From assembly GCA_025998755.1 (NCBI GenBank), contig AP024674.1, positions 558,001-622,000 of the forward strand: a stretch of DNA of 64,000 bases, given 5' to 3'. The notes under the pieces are model-generated. The model made no database searches. It was given only the letters and a program-made list of their open reading frames with translations, and had not been told where the DNA came from. This document shows positions 24,436-34,552 of this stretch, one piece after another. Numbering within the stretch: the stretch's first letter is position 1; each line of letters starts with the position of its first letter. Made by a program: the position numbers and the translations under genes. Origin of the DNA: Armatimonadota bacterium (GTDB lineage Bacteria; Armatimonadota; UBA5829; DSUL01).

Positions 24436-25710
24436 ATGCTGTCCAAGATCGCCGCTGCTGCGAAGATCTCCGACCTCAAGAACCGCATCCTTTTCATGTT
24501 CGGGATGTTCGCGGTCTACGTGGTGGGACTACACATTCCCATCCCGGGCATTGACCACGACAAGATGGAGCAGCTGTTCGCGACAGGCGGCGCGTTCGGG
24601 CTGCTGGATGCGTTCTCCGGCGGAGCGTTCCGCAAGTTCACCATCTTCGCGATGGGAATCATGCCCTACATCAACGCCAGCATCATCATGTCGCTCCTGG
24701 TGATGGCGGTGCCCCAGCTGGAGCAGCTCCAGAAGGAGGGCGAGAGCGGGCGCAAGCAGATCGCGCAGTATACGCGCTATCTCACGGCTGTTCTGGCTGT
24801 GGTGCAGGCGGCGGGCGTGAACACTCTGCTGCGGTCTTCCGGTATCCTGACAGCGAACTGGTTCCAGATGATCCAGATCATCATCGTCCTGGTGGCGGGC
24901 ACGGCGTTCCTGATGTGGCTGGGCGAGATGATCACGGACAAGGGTCTGGGCAACGGCGTTTCGCTCATCATCTTCCTGGGCATCGTGGCGAGCCTGCCGA
25001 TGCAGGTTAGCTCCACGGTGAAGCTGTACCGGGCGGGCTCCATCGGGTTGGATAATATCGTGCTGCTTCTGGTTGTGCTGGTGGCGACCGTCGCCGCGAT
25101 CGTGGCCGTGCAGATGGCGCAGCGGCGCATCCCCATTCAACACGTGAAGCGCGTCATCGGGAACCGGATCAGCGGAGGCACCAGCAGCTATCTTCCGCTG
25201 CGAGTCAACTCCGCGGGTGTGATCCCGATCATTTTCGCCATCTCCATCCAGCTGTTCCCGCAGACGATAGCCCAGTTCGGGGGCGACAGCTGGTTCGGGC
25301 AGGGAGCGCGGCGTGTGGCGGAGTTCATCGAGCCCGGGCGGGTGCTCGGGGGGATCCTTTACTTCGGGTTGGTGGTGCTGTTCACCTACTTCTACACTGC
25401 GGTGACGTTCAACGTTCAGGACGTTTCGGACAACCTTAAGAAGTGGGGCAGCTATATCCCGGGCATCCGTCCCGGCAAGCCCACCACGGAGTATCTGGAC
25501 CGGGTGATGACGAGGATCACTCTGGCGGGGGCGGTGTTCCTCGGATTGATCGCGCTGTTGCCTTATTGGACGCCGGTCATCACGGGGGTGACCACCTTCG
25601 GACTGGTGGGTGGCACATCGCTGTTGATCCTGGTGGGTGTGGCGCTCGAGACGATGCAGGCCATCGAGGCCCAGCTGGTGATGCGCCACTACGAAGGTTT
25701 CATCAAGTAG
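24436..25710 (+). CDS. secY: preprotein translocase subunit SecY
   Basis: Channel subunit of the Sec translocon, 424 aa, about ten membrane helices. The IPIPGID motif after TM1, the plug-region GGAFRKFTIFAMGIMPYINAS, GNGVSLIIF, the cytosolic loop YLPLRVNSAGVIPIIFA and the C-terminal loop with FIPGIRPG-like IPGIRPGKPT are present. ATG follows the rplO stop directly. Confidence 0.98.
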   Translation: MLSKIAAAAKISDLKNRILFMFGMFAVYVVGLHIPIPGIDHDKMEQLFATGGAFGLLDAFSGGAFRKFTIFAMGIMPYINASIIMSLLVMAVPQLEQLQKEGESGRKQIAQYTRYLTAVLAVVQAAGVNTLLRSSGILTANWFQMIQIIIVLVAGTAFLMWLGEMITDKGLGNGVSLIIFLGIVASLPMQVSSTVKLYRAGSIGLDNIVLLLVVLVATVAAIVAVQMAQRRIPIQHVKRVIGNRISGGTSSYLPLRVNSAGVIPIIFAISIQLFPQTIAQFGGDSWFGQGARRVAEFIEPGRVLGGILYFGLVVLFTYFYTAVTFNVQDVSDNLKKWGSYIPGIRPGKPTTEYLDRVMTRITLAGAVFLGLIALLPYWTPVITGVTTFGLVGGTSLLILVGVALETMQAIEAQLVMRHYEGFIK

Positions 25711-25744
25711 CGGAAAACGCGGAGAGGACCGGTCGGTCGGCTTT

Positions 25745-26422
25745 ATGCAGGTGATATTACTGGGACCTCCCGGAGTGGGCAAGGGAACGCAGGCGGAACG
25801 CATCGCGTCGGAGTTTGGAATTGCTCATATCTCCACGGGAGATATGTTCCGGGAGGCTGTAGCGGCGGGCACGGAGCTAGGGAAGACCGCCCGCGAGTAT
25901 ATGGCGGCAGGCGCTCTGGTGCCGGATGAGATCGTCATTGGAATGGTGGAGGAGCGCCTCGGACGTGACGATACGCGCAAGGGGTTCCTGTTGGACGGAT
26001 TTCCGCGCACCATTGCACAGGCCGAAGCGCTGGAGCGGTTGCTGGGGCATCTGGGCCGCCCGGTGACGGCGGTGGTGGATCTCCGGGCGGATGAGGAGCT
26101 CCTGATAGCGCGGCTTTCCGGTCGGAGGGTGTGTGCCTCGTGCGGGGCCACATACCACGTGCAGAATAAGCCTCCGAAGCAGGAGGGTGTCTGCGATGTA
26201 TGCGGTGGCGAGGTGCGTCAGCGCGAAGACGACCGTCCCGAGTCCATCCGCGAGCGTCTGCGCGAGTACGCGGCCAAAACCGCGGCCCTAACCGAGCATT
26301 ACAGGCGGATGGGGCTGCTGGAGAGTATTGAGGCGTCGGGGACTCCTGAGGAGGTGTTCGGTCTGGTCAGCGAAGCGCTCATCAGGCGCGCAGGCATTGG
26401 TACGCATCAAGTCGCCGGATGA
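25745..26422 (+). CDS. adk: adenylate kinase (zinc-lid type)
   Basis: Interconverts ATP+AMP and 2 ADP; 225 aa. P-loop [10 protein letters not shown] near the N-terminus, [12 protein letters not shown]-binding segment, LLDGFPRT, and a long lid with CASCG and CDVCG, the four-Cys zinc-binding form seen in Gram-positives and many thermophiles. Sits between secY and map as in many spc operons. Confidence 0.98.
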   Translation: MQVILLGPPGVGKGTQAERIASEFGIAHISTGDMFREAVAAGTELGKTAREYMAAGALVPDEIVIGMVEERLGRDDTRKGFLLDGFPRTIAQAEALERLLGHLGRPVTAVVDLRADEELLIARLSGRRVCASCGATYHVQNKPPKQEGVCDVCGGEVRQREDDRPESIRERLREYAAKTAALTEHYRRMGLLESIEASGTPEEVFGLVSEALIRRAGIGTHQVAG

Positions 26423-27146
26423 GATAGAGAAGATGCGGCGCGCCGGGCGGGTGGTGGCCCGCACGCTGCAGGAGCTGGCGCAGGCGATCCGTCCGGGTAA
26501 GACCACGGGCGAAGAGTTGGACCAGCTGGCCGAGAGGTTGGTGCGCGAGGCAGGTGGCACGCCGTCCTTCAAGGGATACCGGGGGTATCCCAATTCCATC
26601 TGCCTGTCCATCAACGACCAGGTGGTGCACGGGATTCCGGATGGCCGCGTGCTCGAGGAAGGAGACGTGGCCAGCATAGATCTGGGCGTGAAGCTGGACG
26701 GCTTTCATGGAGACGCGGCGATCACGGTGCCGGTGGGCAAGATCTCCGCGCAGGCGGACCGGCTGCTGAGGGTGACACGGGACGCCCTGATGCTGGGCAT
26801 CGAGATGGCGCGCCCTGGCGGACACCTGAACGATATCGGAGGCGCGGTGCAGGCGTATGTGGAGCGGCACGGCTACTCCGTCGTGCGCGAGTTGGTGGGG
26901 CACGGCATCGGCCGTGAGCTTCACGAGGATCCGCAGGTCCCGAACTTCGGTAGGCCCGGGACGGGTCTGCGGCTGACCAGCGGGATGACCCTGGCCATAG
27001 AGCCGATGGTCAACGAGGGGACGCACCGCGTCACCTCCCTGCCGGACAGGTGGACGGTGGTGACAGCGGATGGCAAACTGTCCGCGCATTTCGAGCACAC
27101 AGTGGCCATCTGCGAGGATGGGCCGAAGGTTCTGACGGAGCCCTGA
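26397..27146 (+). CDS. map: methionine aminopeptidase, type I
   Basis: Removes the initiator methionine from nascent proteins; 249 aa. Metal ligands are visible as D in SIDLG, D in FHGDAA, H in [11 protein letters not shown] in IEPM and E in HFEHT. The start is taken as TTG at 26397 ([17 protein letters not shown]), overlapping adk by 26 nt; further upstream in-frame starts would only add adk-antiparallel sequence. No N-terminal SH3-like extension, so type Ia. Confidence 0.95.
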   Translation: MVRIKSPDEIEKMRRAGRVVARTLQELAQAIRPGKTTGEELDQLAERLVREAGGTPSFKGYRGYPNSICLSINDQVVHGIPDGRVLEEGDVASIDLGVKLDGFHGDAAITVPVGKISAQADRLLRVTRDALMLGIEMARPGGHLNDIGGAVQAYVERHGYSVVRELVGHGIGRELHEDPQVPNFGRPGTGLRLTSGMTLAIEPMVNEGTHRVTSLPDRWTVVTADGKLSAHFEHTVAICEDGPKVLTEP

Positions 27147-27175
27147 AGGGGCGCCAAGGAGGCAGGCTGGACAGG

Positions 27176-27394
27176 ATGGCGAAAGAGCAGTCCATCCAGG
27201 TGGAAGGCAAGGTCGTGGAGACTCTGCCCAATGCGATGTTCCGGGTGGAGATACCAAACGGGCATACGGTCCTGGCGCACGTGTCGGGGAAGATCCGGAT
27301 GAGCTTCATCAAGATCCTGCCCGGGGACCGGGTGCTGGTGGAGCTGTCGCCTTACGACCTGACCCGGGGCCGCATCATCTGGCGCTACAAATAG
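27176..27394 (+). CDS. infA: translation initiation factor IF-1
   Basis: IF-1, 72 aa, an OB-fold A-site factor. Start [41 protein letters not shown] and [15 protein letters not shown] are textbook. AAGGAGG lies 13 nt upstream of the ATG. Confidence 0.98.
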   Translation: MAKEQSIQVEGKVVETLPNAMFRVEIPNGHTVLAHVSGKIRMSFIKILPGDRVLVELSPYDLTRGRIIWRYK

Positions 27395-27469
27395 GGTGGC
27401 TGCGCCGCAGCGTCGGGCACGGGGCGCTACCGGTTGGTCTGCCAGAGTGCGGCCGCCCGGCAATCGGGG

Positions 27470-27475
27470 TATAAT
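27470..27475 (+). promoter_or_regulatory. possible -10 element before rpmJ
   Basis: TATAAT, a perfect -10 hexamer, lies in the infA-rpmJ gap 42 nt before the rpmJ ATG. No credible -35 is found at 15-19 bp spacing and there is no TG extension, so it could be an accessory start for rpmJ and the alpha genes or chance. Confidence 0.35.
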
Positions 27476-27516
27476 GGGCAGGTTGTTCGAATATAGCGGA
27501 GTTTGGACGGATACAG

Positions 27517-27630
27517 ATGAAAGTCCGGGCATCGGTTAAAAAGATTTGCGAAAAGTGCAAAGTCATTCGCCGCGAGGGCGTGGTGAGGGTTATCTGCAAG
27601 AACCCGAAGCATAAGCAGCGGCAGGGCTAG
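27517..27630 (+). CDS. rpmJ: 50S ribosomal protein L36
   Basis: L36, 37 aa, too short for most ORF calls. It reads [20 protein letters not shown], and the zinc ligands are C11, C14, C27 and H32 (C+ form). It sits between infA and rpsM in the usual order. Confidence 0.96.
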   Translation: MKVRASVKKICEKCKVIRREGVVRVICKNPKHKQRQG

Positions 27631-27660
27631 GCCGCAGGTTTCCACTGGAGGAGAAGGTCT

Positions 27661-28035
27661 TTGGCACGTATTGCAGGCGTAGATCTCCCGCGGGATAAGA
27701 GGGTTGAATACGCCCTCACGTACATTTACGGGGTGGGGCTGACCACCAGCCGCAAGGTCTTGGCCGCCGCCGGCGTCTCGCCCGAAACGCGGGTTAAGGA
27801 CCTGACGGAGGGCGAGATCAGCAAGCTCCGCGAGGTTCTGGAGCGGGAGTATCGCGTGGAAGGCGACCTGCGCCGCCAGGTCGCGATGGACATCCGCCGG
27901 CTGAGCGAGATCGGCGCGTATCGCGGCATTCGCCACCGGCGCGGGCTCCCGGTTCGCGGACAGCGCACCAAGACCAATGCGCGAATGCGCAAGGGTCCGC
28001 GCCGCACGGTGGGTGCGAAGAGGAAGAAGCGGTAG
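27661..28035 (+). CDS. rpsM: 30S ribosomal protein S13
   Basis: S13, 124 aa, contacts P-site tRNA and the central intersubunit bridge. The TTG start gives [40 protein letters not shown] and the KKR tail are diagnostic. A GGAGGAGAAGG stretch precedes the start. Confidence 0.98.
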   Translation: MARIAGVDLPRDKRVEYALTYIYGVGLTTSRKVLAAAGVSPETRVKDLTEGEISKLREVLEREYRVEGDLRRQVAMDIRRLSEIGAYRGIRHRRGLPVRGQRTKTNARMRKGPRRTVGAKRKKR

Positions 28036-28120
28036 AACTTGCAGCCAGTCCCCGGCAACGTTGGCCGGAGGCTGAGCTGACGCAGGGACGCTAGGCAGTC
28101 CAGGAGCGATATCGGCAAGT

Positions 28121-28519
28121 ATGGCGAGAAAACCGACATCTACCGGGCGAGGCAAGCCCCGGGAGAAGAAGAACATAGCGCAGGGCGTAGCTCACATTAA
28201 GAGCACGTTCAACAACACCATCGTGACCATCACAGATACCCAGGGGAACACCATCTCCTGGGCGAGCGCCGGCACGGTGGGGTTCAAGGGCACCAAGAAG
28301 GGCACGCCGTTCGCAGCGCAGATGGCTTCGGAGATCGCGGCCCGCCGGGCGATGGAACACGGGATGAGGAAGGTGGACGTGTACGTGCGCGGCCCGGGAT
28401 CGGGTCGTGAGACCGCCATCCGCAGCCTTCAGGCCACAGGTCTGGAGGTAAGCCTCATCAAGGATGTCACGCCCGTGCCGCACAACGGGTGCAGACCGCC
28501 CAAGCGCAGGAGAGTATAA
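28121..28519 (+). CDS. rpsK: 30S ribosomal protein S11
   Basis: S11, 132 aa, platform protein. [36 protein letters not shown] and the C-terminal [13 protein letters not shown] are conserved signatures. Lies 85 nt after rpsM. Confidence 0.98.
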   Translation: MARKPTSTGRGKPREKKNIAQGVAHIKSTFNNTIVTITDTQGNTISWASAGTVGFKGTKKGTPFAAQMASEIAARRAMEHGMRKVDVYVRGPGSGRETAIRSLQATGLEVSLIKDVTPVPHNGCRPPKRRRV

Positions 28520-28530
28520 AGGATCAGTTT

Positions 28531-29166
28531 ATGGCGTCAACCGGCGTACCAGTTTGCAGACAGTGTCGTCGTGAGGGCACGAAGCTTTACCTGAAGGGCT
28601 ATCGCTGCTACGGCAAGAAGTGTCCGTTCTCCCGGCCGGAAGCACCGTTCCCCCCGGGCCAGCATGGCCGGGGCCGGCCTTCCAAGCTGTCGGACTACGG
28701 ACAGCAGCTTCGCGAGAAGCAGAAGCTGCGCAGGATCTACGGGCTGCGGGAAAAGCAGTTCCGCCTGTACGTGCGCGAGGCGGAGCGGCGCAGGGGAGTC
28801 ACCGGCGAGAACCTGCTGCAGCTTCTTGAGATGAGGCTGGACAACGTGGTGTTCCGGTTGGGATTTGCGGCGTCCCGTTTGCAGGCCAGGCAGTTCGTGA
28901 GCCACGGTCACATCCGGGTGAATGGCCGGAAGGTACACATTCCCTCCTACCAGCTCCGTCCCGGCGACCGGGTGGACGTTGTTGAGGAGAGCCGGAAGAT
29001 GCAGCCGCTGCAGGATGCCATGAAGGCGGCAGGTACGGGAACTGTGCCGCCGTGGCTGAAGCTGGATGCGGCGGCTTACGCCGGCGAGGTCCTGAGCGCG
29101 CCTCAGCGCGACGAGATCAACACGGACGTTCAGGAGGCGCTGATCGTCGAGTTCTACTCCCGCTAA
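28531..29166 (+). CDS. rpsD: 30S ribosomal protein S4, zinc-binding form
   Basis: S4, 211 aa, nucleates 16S folding. The N-terminus has CRQC followed by CYGKKC, the C+ zinc-binding form. [20 protein letters not shown] and [13 protein letters not shown] give the S4 RNA-binding domain. ATG 28531 is preferred; an in-frame start 42 nt upstream would run through the end of rpsK. Confidence 0.97.
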   Translation: MASTGVPVCRQCRREGTKLYLKGYRCYGKKCPFSRPEAPFPPGQHGRGRPSKLSDYGQQLREKQKLRRIYGLREKQFRLYVREAERRRGVTGENLLQLLEMRLDNVVFRLGFAASRLQARQFVSHGHIRVNGRKVHIPSYQLRPGDRVDVVEESRKMQPLQDAMKAAGTGTVPPWLKLDAAAYAGEVLSAPQRDEINTDVQEALIVEFYSR

Positions 29167-29307
29167 GCGCGGCCGGGGATGGATATGCGCCCCGCTGTCC
29201 CGCAGTGGTCTGATGAGGGAGCGCTTCAGAAGGCCGGGGCAGAAGGGGCGATCATCTTGTGTGGGGCGGCGCTGGTTGCAGGCCGGTCCGGGAGAGTCTG
29301 AGGCAGG

Positions 29308-30390
29308 TTGAGCGAATCTATGGACACTGTGACACCGAAAATTCAGATCGTCGAGGAGACGGACACGTACGGGAAGTTCGTGGTGGAGCCGCAGGAGCGC
29401 GGATTCGGGACGACCATTGGCAACGCGCTCCGGCGGGTGCTTCTGTCCAGCATTCCCGGGGCGGCCATCACGTCCATCAAGATTGACGGAGTGCTGCACG
29501 AGTTCTCGACGATCCCTGGGGTGCGCGAGGACACCACCGAGCTCATCCTGAATCTGCGAGAGGTCTTCGTGAAGATGGCTCCGCCGTCCAACGGCTCCGA
29601 AGAGCCTTCGGGGCCACTGGTGATGCGGATCGAGAAGAAGGGGCCGGGCACCGTCACGGCGGCCGATATTCAGACGCCGCCGGAGATCACGGTGGTCAAC
29701 CCGGAGGCCTATATTTGCGAACTGGCGGATGCGACCACGTCATTGTCCATGGAGATGACCGTGGAGCGCGGCAAGGGCTTTGTGCTGCCGGAGAAGCACG
29801 AGCACCTCAAGTCCACCATCGGGGTCATTCCGGTGGGCAGCGTGTTCTCGCCTGTGCGTCACGTGAACTATATCGTGGAGGCCACGCGCGTCGGACATCA
29901 GACGGATTATGAGCGCCTGACTCTGGAGGTGACCACGAACGGGACAGTCTCGCCGAGCGAGGCGGTAAGCATGGCGGCCGCCATTCTGGACCGGCAGATC
30001 CGACTTTTCTTCGACTTCAACCGCCGGGCGCGGGCGGATATCGGGTTTGGTGGCGAGACCGAAGGGCTGAGGCTTGGCCCGCCGGACGCGCGGATCGAGG
30101 AGTTGGACTTCTCGGTGCGCACCTATAACTGCCTGAAGAAGGCCAACATCATGACCATCGGGGAGCTGGTGCAGAAGACGGAAGGCGACCTGATGCAGAT
30201 CCGCAACTTCGGCAAGAAGTCCCTGAACGAGGTGAAGGAGAAGCTTGCTGGCTTCGGTCTGAGCCTCAAGAAGGGGCCGGCAGGCGAGGTTGTGGAATAC
30301 CCGGACGATGATGAGGAGCCGGATATCGAAGATCTGATGGGCGCCAAGGAAGCGTCCGGTGATGGGGACGAAACGGAGGACAACGAATGA
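29308..30390 (+). CDS. rpoA: DNA-directed RNA polymerase subunit alpha
   Basis: Alpha subunit, 360 aa from TTG at 29308 (356 aa from the ATG at 29320). The N-terminal assembly domain has GFGTTIGNALRRVLLSSIPGAA, and the C-terminal domain has LKKANIMTIGELVQKTEGDL and NFGKKSLNEVKEKL, the part that contacts UP elements and activators. The end is an acidic tail of about 30 residues. The 141-nt gap upstream holds no clear promoter. Overlaps rplQ by 4 nt. Confidence 0.98.
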   Translation: MSESMDTVTPKIQIVEETDTYGKFVVEPQERGFGTTIGNALRRVLLSSIPGAAITSIKIDGVLHEFSTIPGVREDTTELILNLREVFVKMAPPSNGSEEPSGPLVMRIEKKGPGTVTAADIQTPPEITVVNPEAYICELADATTSLSMEMTVERGKGFVLPEKHEHLKSTIGVIPVGSVFSPVRHVNYIVEATRVGHQTDYERLTLEVTTNGTVSPSEAVSMAAAILDRQIRLFFDFNRRARADIGFGGETEGLRLGPPDARIEELDFSVRTYNCLKKANIMTIGELVQKTEGDLMQIRNFGKKSLNEVKEKLAGFGLSLKKGPAGEVVEYPDDDEEPDIEDLMGAKEASGDGDETEDNE

Positions 30391-30743
30391 GGCACAGGGT
30401 GGCGGGAAGAAAGTTCGGGCTCCCCGGCGACCAGCGGAAGGCTCTGCTGCGGGCCCTGATGCGCGCGGTGTTCTCTCACGATGCCATCGAGACGACTGAG
30501 GCGCGCGCCAAGGATGTGCGGCCACTGGTGGAAAAGTGCATCACCACGGCCAAGAAGGGCGACCTGCACGCCAGGCGCCAGGTGCGCCGGGTGCTGCCGG
30601 ACGAGACGCTGGTGAAGCGTGTTGTGGACGAGGTTGCACCGCGCTACCGGGATCGCAATGGCGGATATACTCGCATCACCAAGCTGGGGCCGCGGCGCGG
30701 CGACTGTGCGATGATGGTCCGCCTGGAGCTAATCAAGGACTGA
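30387..30743 (+). CDS. rplQ: 50S ribosomal protein L17
   Basis: L17, 118 aa. MRHRVAGRKFGLPGDQRKALLR start and the GGYTRITKLGPRRGDCAMM end are conserved. ATGA overlap with rpoA, last gene of the alpha operon. Confidence 0.98.
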   Translation: MRHRVAGRKFGLPGDQRKALLRALMRAVFSHDAIETTEARAKDVRPLVEKCITTAKKGDLHARRQVRRVLPDETLVKRVVDEVAPRYRDRNGGYTRITKLGPRRGDCAMMVRLELIKD

Positions 30744-30771
30744 GGGGCTCCGCTGAGGGGCGCTTGCTCCG

Positions 30772-31530
30772 ATGAGCGGAGACGCCAGCCGGTCATCCGA
30801 CCCGAACGTCAGAGCGCTCATCGAGTACGACGGCTCAGGTTTTCTGGGGTTCCAGAAACAGCCCTCAGGCCGCACAGTCCAGGGAGAGTTTGAGAAAGCG
30901 CTCGGGCGGCTGACAGGTCGCCCCGTTCGGGTCATCGGAGCGGGGAGGACCGACGCCGGAGTGCACGCCACTGGCCAGGTGATCAACTTCCGGCCAGGGC
31001 CGGGGATTCCCGTGGACCGGCTACGTGAGGCTCTGGACCGGGCTTTGCCGCCTGATATCGCCGTGCGGAGCGTGGAGCCTGTGGAAGCCGGCTTCCACGC
31101 CCGATACGACGCGAAGTGGCGTACTTACGAATACAGAATACGCAACACGCCCGAGCGGCGCGCGCTGGAGTGGCGTTTTGTGTGGTATGTGGCCCGCCCG
31201 CTGGATATTTGCGGGATGAGCCGGGCGGCCGGGACGTTGATTGGAACGCACCATTTCGGAGCGTTTGGGACACCAGAACGGGGTCGCTCTGCCGTCCGGG
31301 AGATGGCCTGGGCGGAGGTGGTTGCAGACTCGGAGACGGTGTTGATCCGGCTGAAGGCCAACGCCTTCCTGAGGCATATGGCGCGGGGCATCGTGGGGGC
31401 CCTGGTGGAAGTGGGGCTCGGAAGAGCCCGCCCTGCGGACGTTGCCCGGGCCCTGCGAGCGGGGGCGGATCATCCGCTGTTCCCGATGGCCCCTCCTCAG
31501 GGGTTATGTCTGGTGGAGGTTGAATACTGA
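30772..31530 (+). CDS. truA: tRNA pseudouridine(38-40) synthase
   Basis: Makes pseudouridine at positions 38-40 of the tRNA anticodon stem-loop; 252 aa. [19 protein letters not shown] and the catalytic-aspartate motif [15 protein letters not shown] are clear, as are [14 protein letters not shown] and [17 protein letters not shown]. The location between rplQ and rplM is common across bacteria. Confidence 0.97.
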   Translation: MSGDASRSSDPNVRALIEYDGSGFLGFQKQPSGRTVQGEFEKALGRLTGRPVRVIGAGRTDAGVHATGQVINFRPGPGIPVDRLREALDRALPPDIAVRSVEPVEAGFHARYDAKWRTYEYRIRNTPERRALEWRFVWYVARPLDICGMSRAAGTLIGTHHFGAFGTPERGRSAVREMAWAEVVADSETVLIRLKANAFLRHMARGIVGALVEVGLGRARPADVARALRAGADHPLFPMAPPQGLCLVEVEY

Positions 31531-31576
31531 GGGCGGAGCCGCGAAGGCTGCCCGCGCGAGACGGACGGACAGGATT

Positions 31577-32005
31577 ATGATAACGAAGAGCGCAAAACCC
31601 GCTGAAGTGGTTCGACGGTGGATCTGGATTGACGCCGCCGGGGTGCCTGCCGGGCGCCTGGCGGCTGAGGCTGCCAAGTACCTGCGCGGGAAGTACAAGG
31701 TGGACTTCTCTCCGCATGTGGATTGCGGAGATTTTGTCATCATCACCAACGCTGCCAAAGTGGCTCTTACGGGACGCAAGGGCGCGGAGCGTGTCTACAG
31801 GCACTCGCAGTACCCCGGCGGTCTGAAGAGCCGCACCCGCGCTGAATTCCTGGAGAAACAGCCGGAGAAGTATGTCGAGCGCGTCGTGAAGGGCATGTTG
31901 CCGCACAATAAACTGGGAGCGGCTATGTTCCGGAAGCTGAAGGTTTATGCCGGACCTGAGCACCCGCACGAGGCTCAGCAGCCGGTGAAGGTGGAGATCG
32001 TTTAG
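31577..32005 (+). CDS. rplM: 50S ribosomal protein L13
   Basis: L13, 142 aa, an early 50S assembly protein. [38 protein letters not shown] and [21 protein letters not shown] are signatures. Start ATG at 31577 ([15 protein letters not shown]); in-frame codons upstream overlap truA and are not conserved. Confidence 0.97.
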   Translation: MITKSAKPAEVVRRWIWIDAAGVPAGRLAAEAAKYLRGKYKVDFSPHVDCGDFVIITNAAKVALTGRKGAERVYRHSQYPGGLKSRTRAEFLEKQPEKYVERVVKGMLPHNKLGAAMFRKLKVYAGPEHPHEAQQPVKVEIV

Positions 32006-32016
32006 GAGGTTTCCGG

Positions 32017-32409
32017 TTGGAGGAACTCAGATATTACGCCACAGGCCGCCGGAAGAACGCCACGGCGAAGGTGTGGCTGACGCCGGGTGATGGAACCATC
32101 ACGGTGAACGGCAGGGATCTCTCCGAGTATGTCGGGCGCCGTGCGCTGGAGATTCTCGTCCGTCAGCCCTTCGATGTCACCAACACACAGGGGCAGTTCA
32201 ACGTGACGGCCCGGTGCCTGGGCGGCGGCATCGCCGGTCAGGCCGGGGCCCTGCGCCACGGCATCGCGCGAGCTCTGCTGGAGGTCAGCGCGGAGTACCG
32301 GCCCGTTCTGCGCAAGCTGGGGTTCCTAACCCGAGACCCGCGTGTCAAAGAGCGCAAGAAGTACGGTCTCAAGCGCGCACGGCGGGCGTTCCAGTTCTCC
32401 AAGCGCTGA
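32017..32409 (+). CDS. rpsI: 30S ribosomal protein S9
   Basis: S9, 130 aa, whose C-terminal tail reaches P-site tRNA (here ending in FQFSKR). [34 protein letters not shown] and the [13 protein letters not shown] stretch are diagnostic. A TTG start with AGGAGGT 6 nt upstream. Pairs with rplM as usual. Confidence 0.98.
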   Translation: MEELRYYATGRRKNATAKVWLTPGDGTITVNGRDLSEYVGRRALEILVRQPFDVTNTQGQFNVTARCLGGGIAGQAGALRHGIARALLEVSAEYRPVLRKLGFLTRDPRVKERKKYGLKRARRAFQFSKR

Positions 32410-32458
32410 GGACGCGGCGGGTGGCGAAAGTTGGCTGCCCGTTCTGCCGATAATGATG

Positions 32459-32488
32459 TTGCGGGGAGGTTCGTTTGCCTCCCCGCAA
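32459..32488 (+). terminator. hairpin closing the ribosomal super-cluster
   Basis: TTGCGGGGAGG (32459-32469) and CCTCCCCGCAA (32478-32488) form a perfect 11-bp stem with an 8-nt loop, 50 nt after rpsI. The following bases (TACTTCAT) are only moderately T-rich, so termination may be partial. Confidence 0.6.
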
Positions 32489-32513
32489 TACTTCATAGCA
32501 GCCTTTGTGAGTG

Positions 32514-33347
32514 ATGACTGATTCCGCGACAGCCAGGACTCTTTGCCGTCTCTGCCTGCCTGCGGCGGCCGCAATAGCGCTCCTGTTGATGGCAGGTGGC
32601 GCTGCTTTCTCCGACCAGCTATTGGAGCTTCAACTCCGTCCCCCCGGCAGCGGTGAGACCGGGTCCACTGCTGTTAAGGCTCCTTCTTCAGACCGTTCTA
32701 CCGCCAGGCTTCCCTACCGTGGTGTCAGCTCCCGCGGCGGCCGGGTTGGCGCCGCCATCGGGAAGGTCGGTTTCGTGGAGGCCGATACGGCGCATATCCG
32801 GAGATCCCGCTCGCCGCAGGGGCCGCTGCTCTTCAGTGTGTCCAAAGGCACTCCGCTGGCTGTGGTCAATACCAGGGGCAACTGGTACGGAGTTCTTATG
32901 TCGGACGGGAGCACGGGCTGGGTGCCCGCTTCCGACCTGCGCATCAGCGACCTGAAGGTGATATCGGATGTTCCGGCGGACCCCTCCGGAGTTGAAGCGG
33001 TCCGGCTGGCCTACACCTTCAGTGGAGTGCCCTATGTGTGGGGTGGAGCCTCACGGGCCGGAATGGACTGCTCCGGCTTTGTCAAAACTGTGTGGGAGAT
33101 GATGGGGCGCAAACTGCCTCGTACCGCCCGGGAGCAGGCTCTGGTCGGCGAGTGGGTTGACATCCGGGATATACAGCCCGGCGATCGGCTTTACTTCAAC
33201 TGCAAGGGTGGTCCGGTGGATCACACCGGCATCTATGTCGGCAATGGCATGTTCATTCACGCAAGCTCCTCGCGGGGAGGAGTGGGGCTGGACCCGCTGA
33301 ACTCGCCGAAGTACCGGTCTTCCCTGGTGTGCATCCGGCGGGGCTAA
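32514..33347 (+). CDS. secreted SH3-NlpC/P60 peptidoglycan endopeptidase
   Basis: 277 aa. A signal peptide or membrane anchor (hydrophobic about residues 12-32) precedes a disordered Ser/Pro linker, a bacterial SH3-like domain (about residues 85-145, with GNWYGVLMSDGSTGWVPASDL) and an NlpC/P60 domain. The catalytic cysteine is in MDCSGF, the histidine in DHTGIYV, and a third polar residue in FIHASS. The YkfC-like layout suggests cleavage of murein peptides, often at the D-Glu-diaminopimelate bond. GTG at 32511 is an alternative start. The next gene is a DUF1611 protein. Confidence 0.88.
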   Translation: MTDSATARTLCRLCLPAAAAIALLLMAGGAAFSDQLLELQLRPPGSGETGSTAVKAPSSDRSTARLPYRGVSSRGGRVGAAIGKVGFVEADTAHIRRSRSPQGPLLFSVSKGTPLAVVNTRGNWYGVLMSDGSTGWVPASDLRISDLKVISDVPADPSGVEAVRLAYTFSGVPYVWGGASRAGMDCSGFVKTVWEMMGRKLPRTAREQALVGEWVDIRDIQPGDRLYFNCKGGPVDHTGIYVGNGMFIHASSSRGGVGLDPLNSPKYRSSLVCIRRG

Positions 33348-33377
33348 AGGAAGAAGAGTGAGATGCTTTCCCCGAAG

Positions 33378-33407
33378 GGCTCCGGCATCCGCAGGGTGAC
33401 CGGAGCC
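33378..33407 (+). other. hairpin between the NlpC/P60 and DUF1611 genes
   Basis: GGCTCCGG and CCGGAGCC form an 8-bp inverted repeat with a 14-nt loop in the 83-nt gap. No T tract follows, so it is more likely an mRNA processing or stability element than a terminator. Confidence 0.35.
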
Positions 33408-33430
33408 TGCGCGCTCAGAAAGGGAATCAG

Positions 33431-34510
33431 TTGACCGACAAGAACCGCTTGCCCGGGTCATCGGGACGCGATGTGCGCTTCGAGAGGGTGGTCATTCTTG
33501 CGGAGGGCTCCTTCGACATCGAGGGTGCCAAGACCGCCGTCGGAATCATTCGCTACGGCCGCTGCCGTACCGTGGCCGTCATAGATAGCCACCACGCCGG
33601 AGAGACGGCGAAGGATGTCATCGGGGTGGGGGAAGGCATCCCCGTCGTTGCCTCTCTGCAAGAGGCGCTCCTTTATGAACCCCAGACGCTAGCAATAGGA
33701 ATCGCGCCGCGGGGCGGTCTTTTGCCTGCGGAGTGGCGGCAGGTCATCGTCAATGCGCTGGAGTGCGGTCTGGACGTCATCTCGGGACTCCACGCGTTCC
33801 TTCAGGACGATCCGGAGATCGCCTTCGTGGCGGAGCGTCACGGCTGCGTCATTGCCGATGTGCGCCGGCCGCCGGAGGGTCTGCCTGTCGCAGAGGGTCT
33901 TTGCCGCTCAGTTCCTGAACAGACAGTTCTGACCGTGGGGACCGACTGCTGTGTCGGGAAGATGTCCGTCTCGCTGGAGTTGACGCTGGGAGCGAAACGG
34001 CGGGGACTGGCGGCGGATTTCGTGGCCACTGGCCAGACCGGCATCATGATCTGGGGCCGGGGCATTTCTGTGGATGCCTGTGTGGCGGACTTTATTGCCG
34101 GCGCCGCGGAGCGCATTGTTCTCGAGGCCTGCCGCGATGCGGACTGGGTGTTTGTCGAGGGTCAGGGGTCCCTGTATCATCCAGGTTATTCCGGGGTGAC
34201 GATGGGACTCATCCACGGCACATCCCCCAAACAGATGGTTCTCTGTCACCAGGTGTCTCGCCCGGAGATCCGAGGATATGGGATTGCCATCCCTCCTTTG
34301 AGCGAGGTGGTCGCCTATCACGAGGCGGTTTGCGCGCCTCTGTTTCCCACCAAGGTGTCGGCGATTGCGCTGAATACGTATGACTTGACGGCCGCGGAAG
34401 CAGACAGGGCCATCCGAGAGGCTGAAGAGCTTACGGGGCTGCCCGCGGACGACTGCGTGCGCAATGGTCCAGATAAATTGCTGGACGCGGTCATTGCGGC
34501 GGCGGGCTGA
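33431..34510 (+). CDS. DUF1611 family protein (DgcN-like, possible D-glutamate N-acetyltransferase)
   Basis: 359 aa, soluble. The N-terminal Rossmann-like domain (VVILAEGSFDIEGAKTAVGI) is followed by a P-loop-type segment GTDCCVGKMSVSLEL near residue 172 and a WVFVEGQGSLYHPGYSGVTM motif, matching DUF1611. Characterised relatives (DgcN) N-acetylate D-glutamate in a D-Glu degradation route; assignment here is by family only. The neighbouring NlpC/P60 peptidase could supply D-Glu-containing murein peptides. A TTG start is used; the alternative is GTG about 45 nt downstream. Confidence 0.8.
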   Translation: MTDKNRLPGSSGRDVRFERVVILAEGSFDIEGAKTAVGIIRYGRCRTVAVIDSHHAGETAKDVIGVGEGIPVVASLQEALLYEPQTLAIGIAPRGGLLPAEWRQVIVNALECGLDVISGLHAFLQDDPEIAFVAERHGCVIADVRRPPEGLPVAEGLCRSVPEQTVLTVGTDCCVGKMSVSLELTLGAKRRGLAADFVATGQTGIMIWGRGISVDACVADFIAGAAERIVLEACRDADWVFVEGQGSLYHPGYSGVTMGLIHGTSPKQMVLCHQVSRPEIRGYGIAIPPLSEVVAYHEAVCAPLFPTKVSAIALNTYDLTAAEADRAIREAEELTGLPADDCVRNGPDKLLDAVIAAAG

Positions 34511-34552
34511 AACGTTCTGGCAAAACTCCTGCGCGAGCCCTGTTAGAAATAC

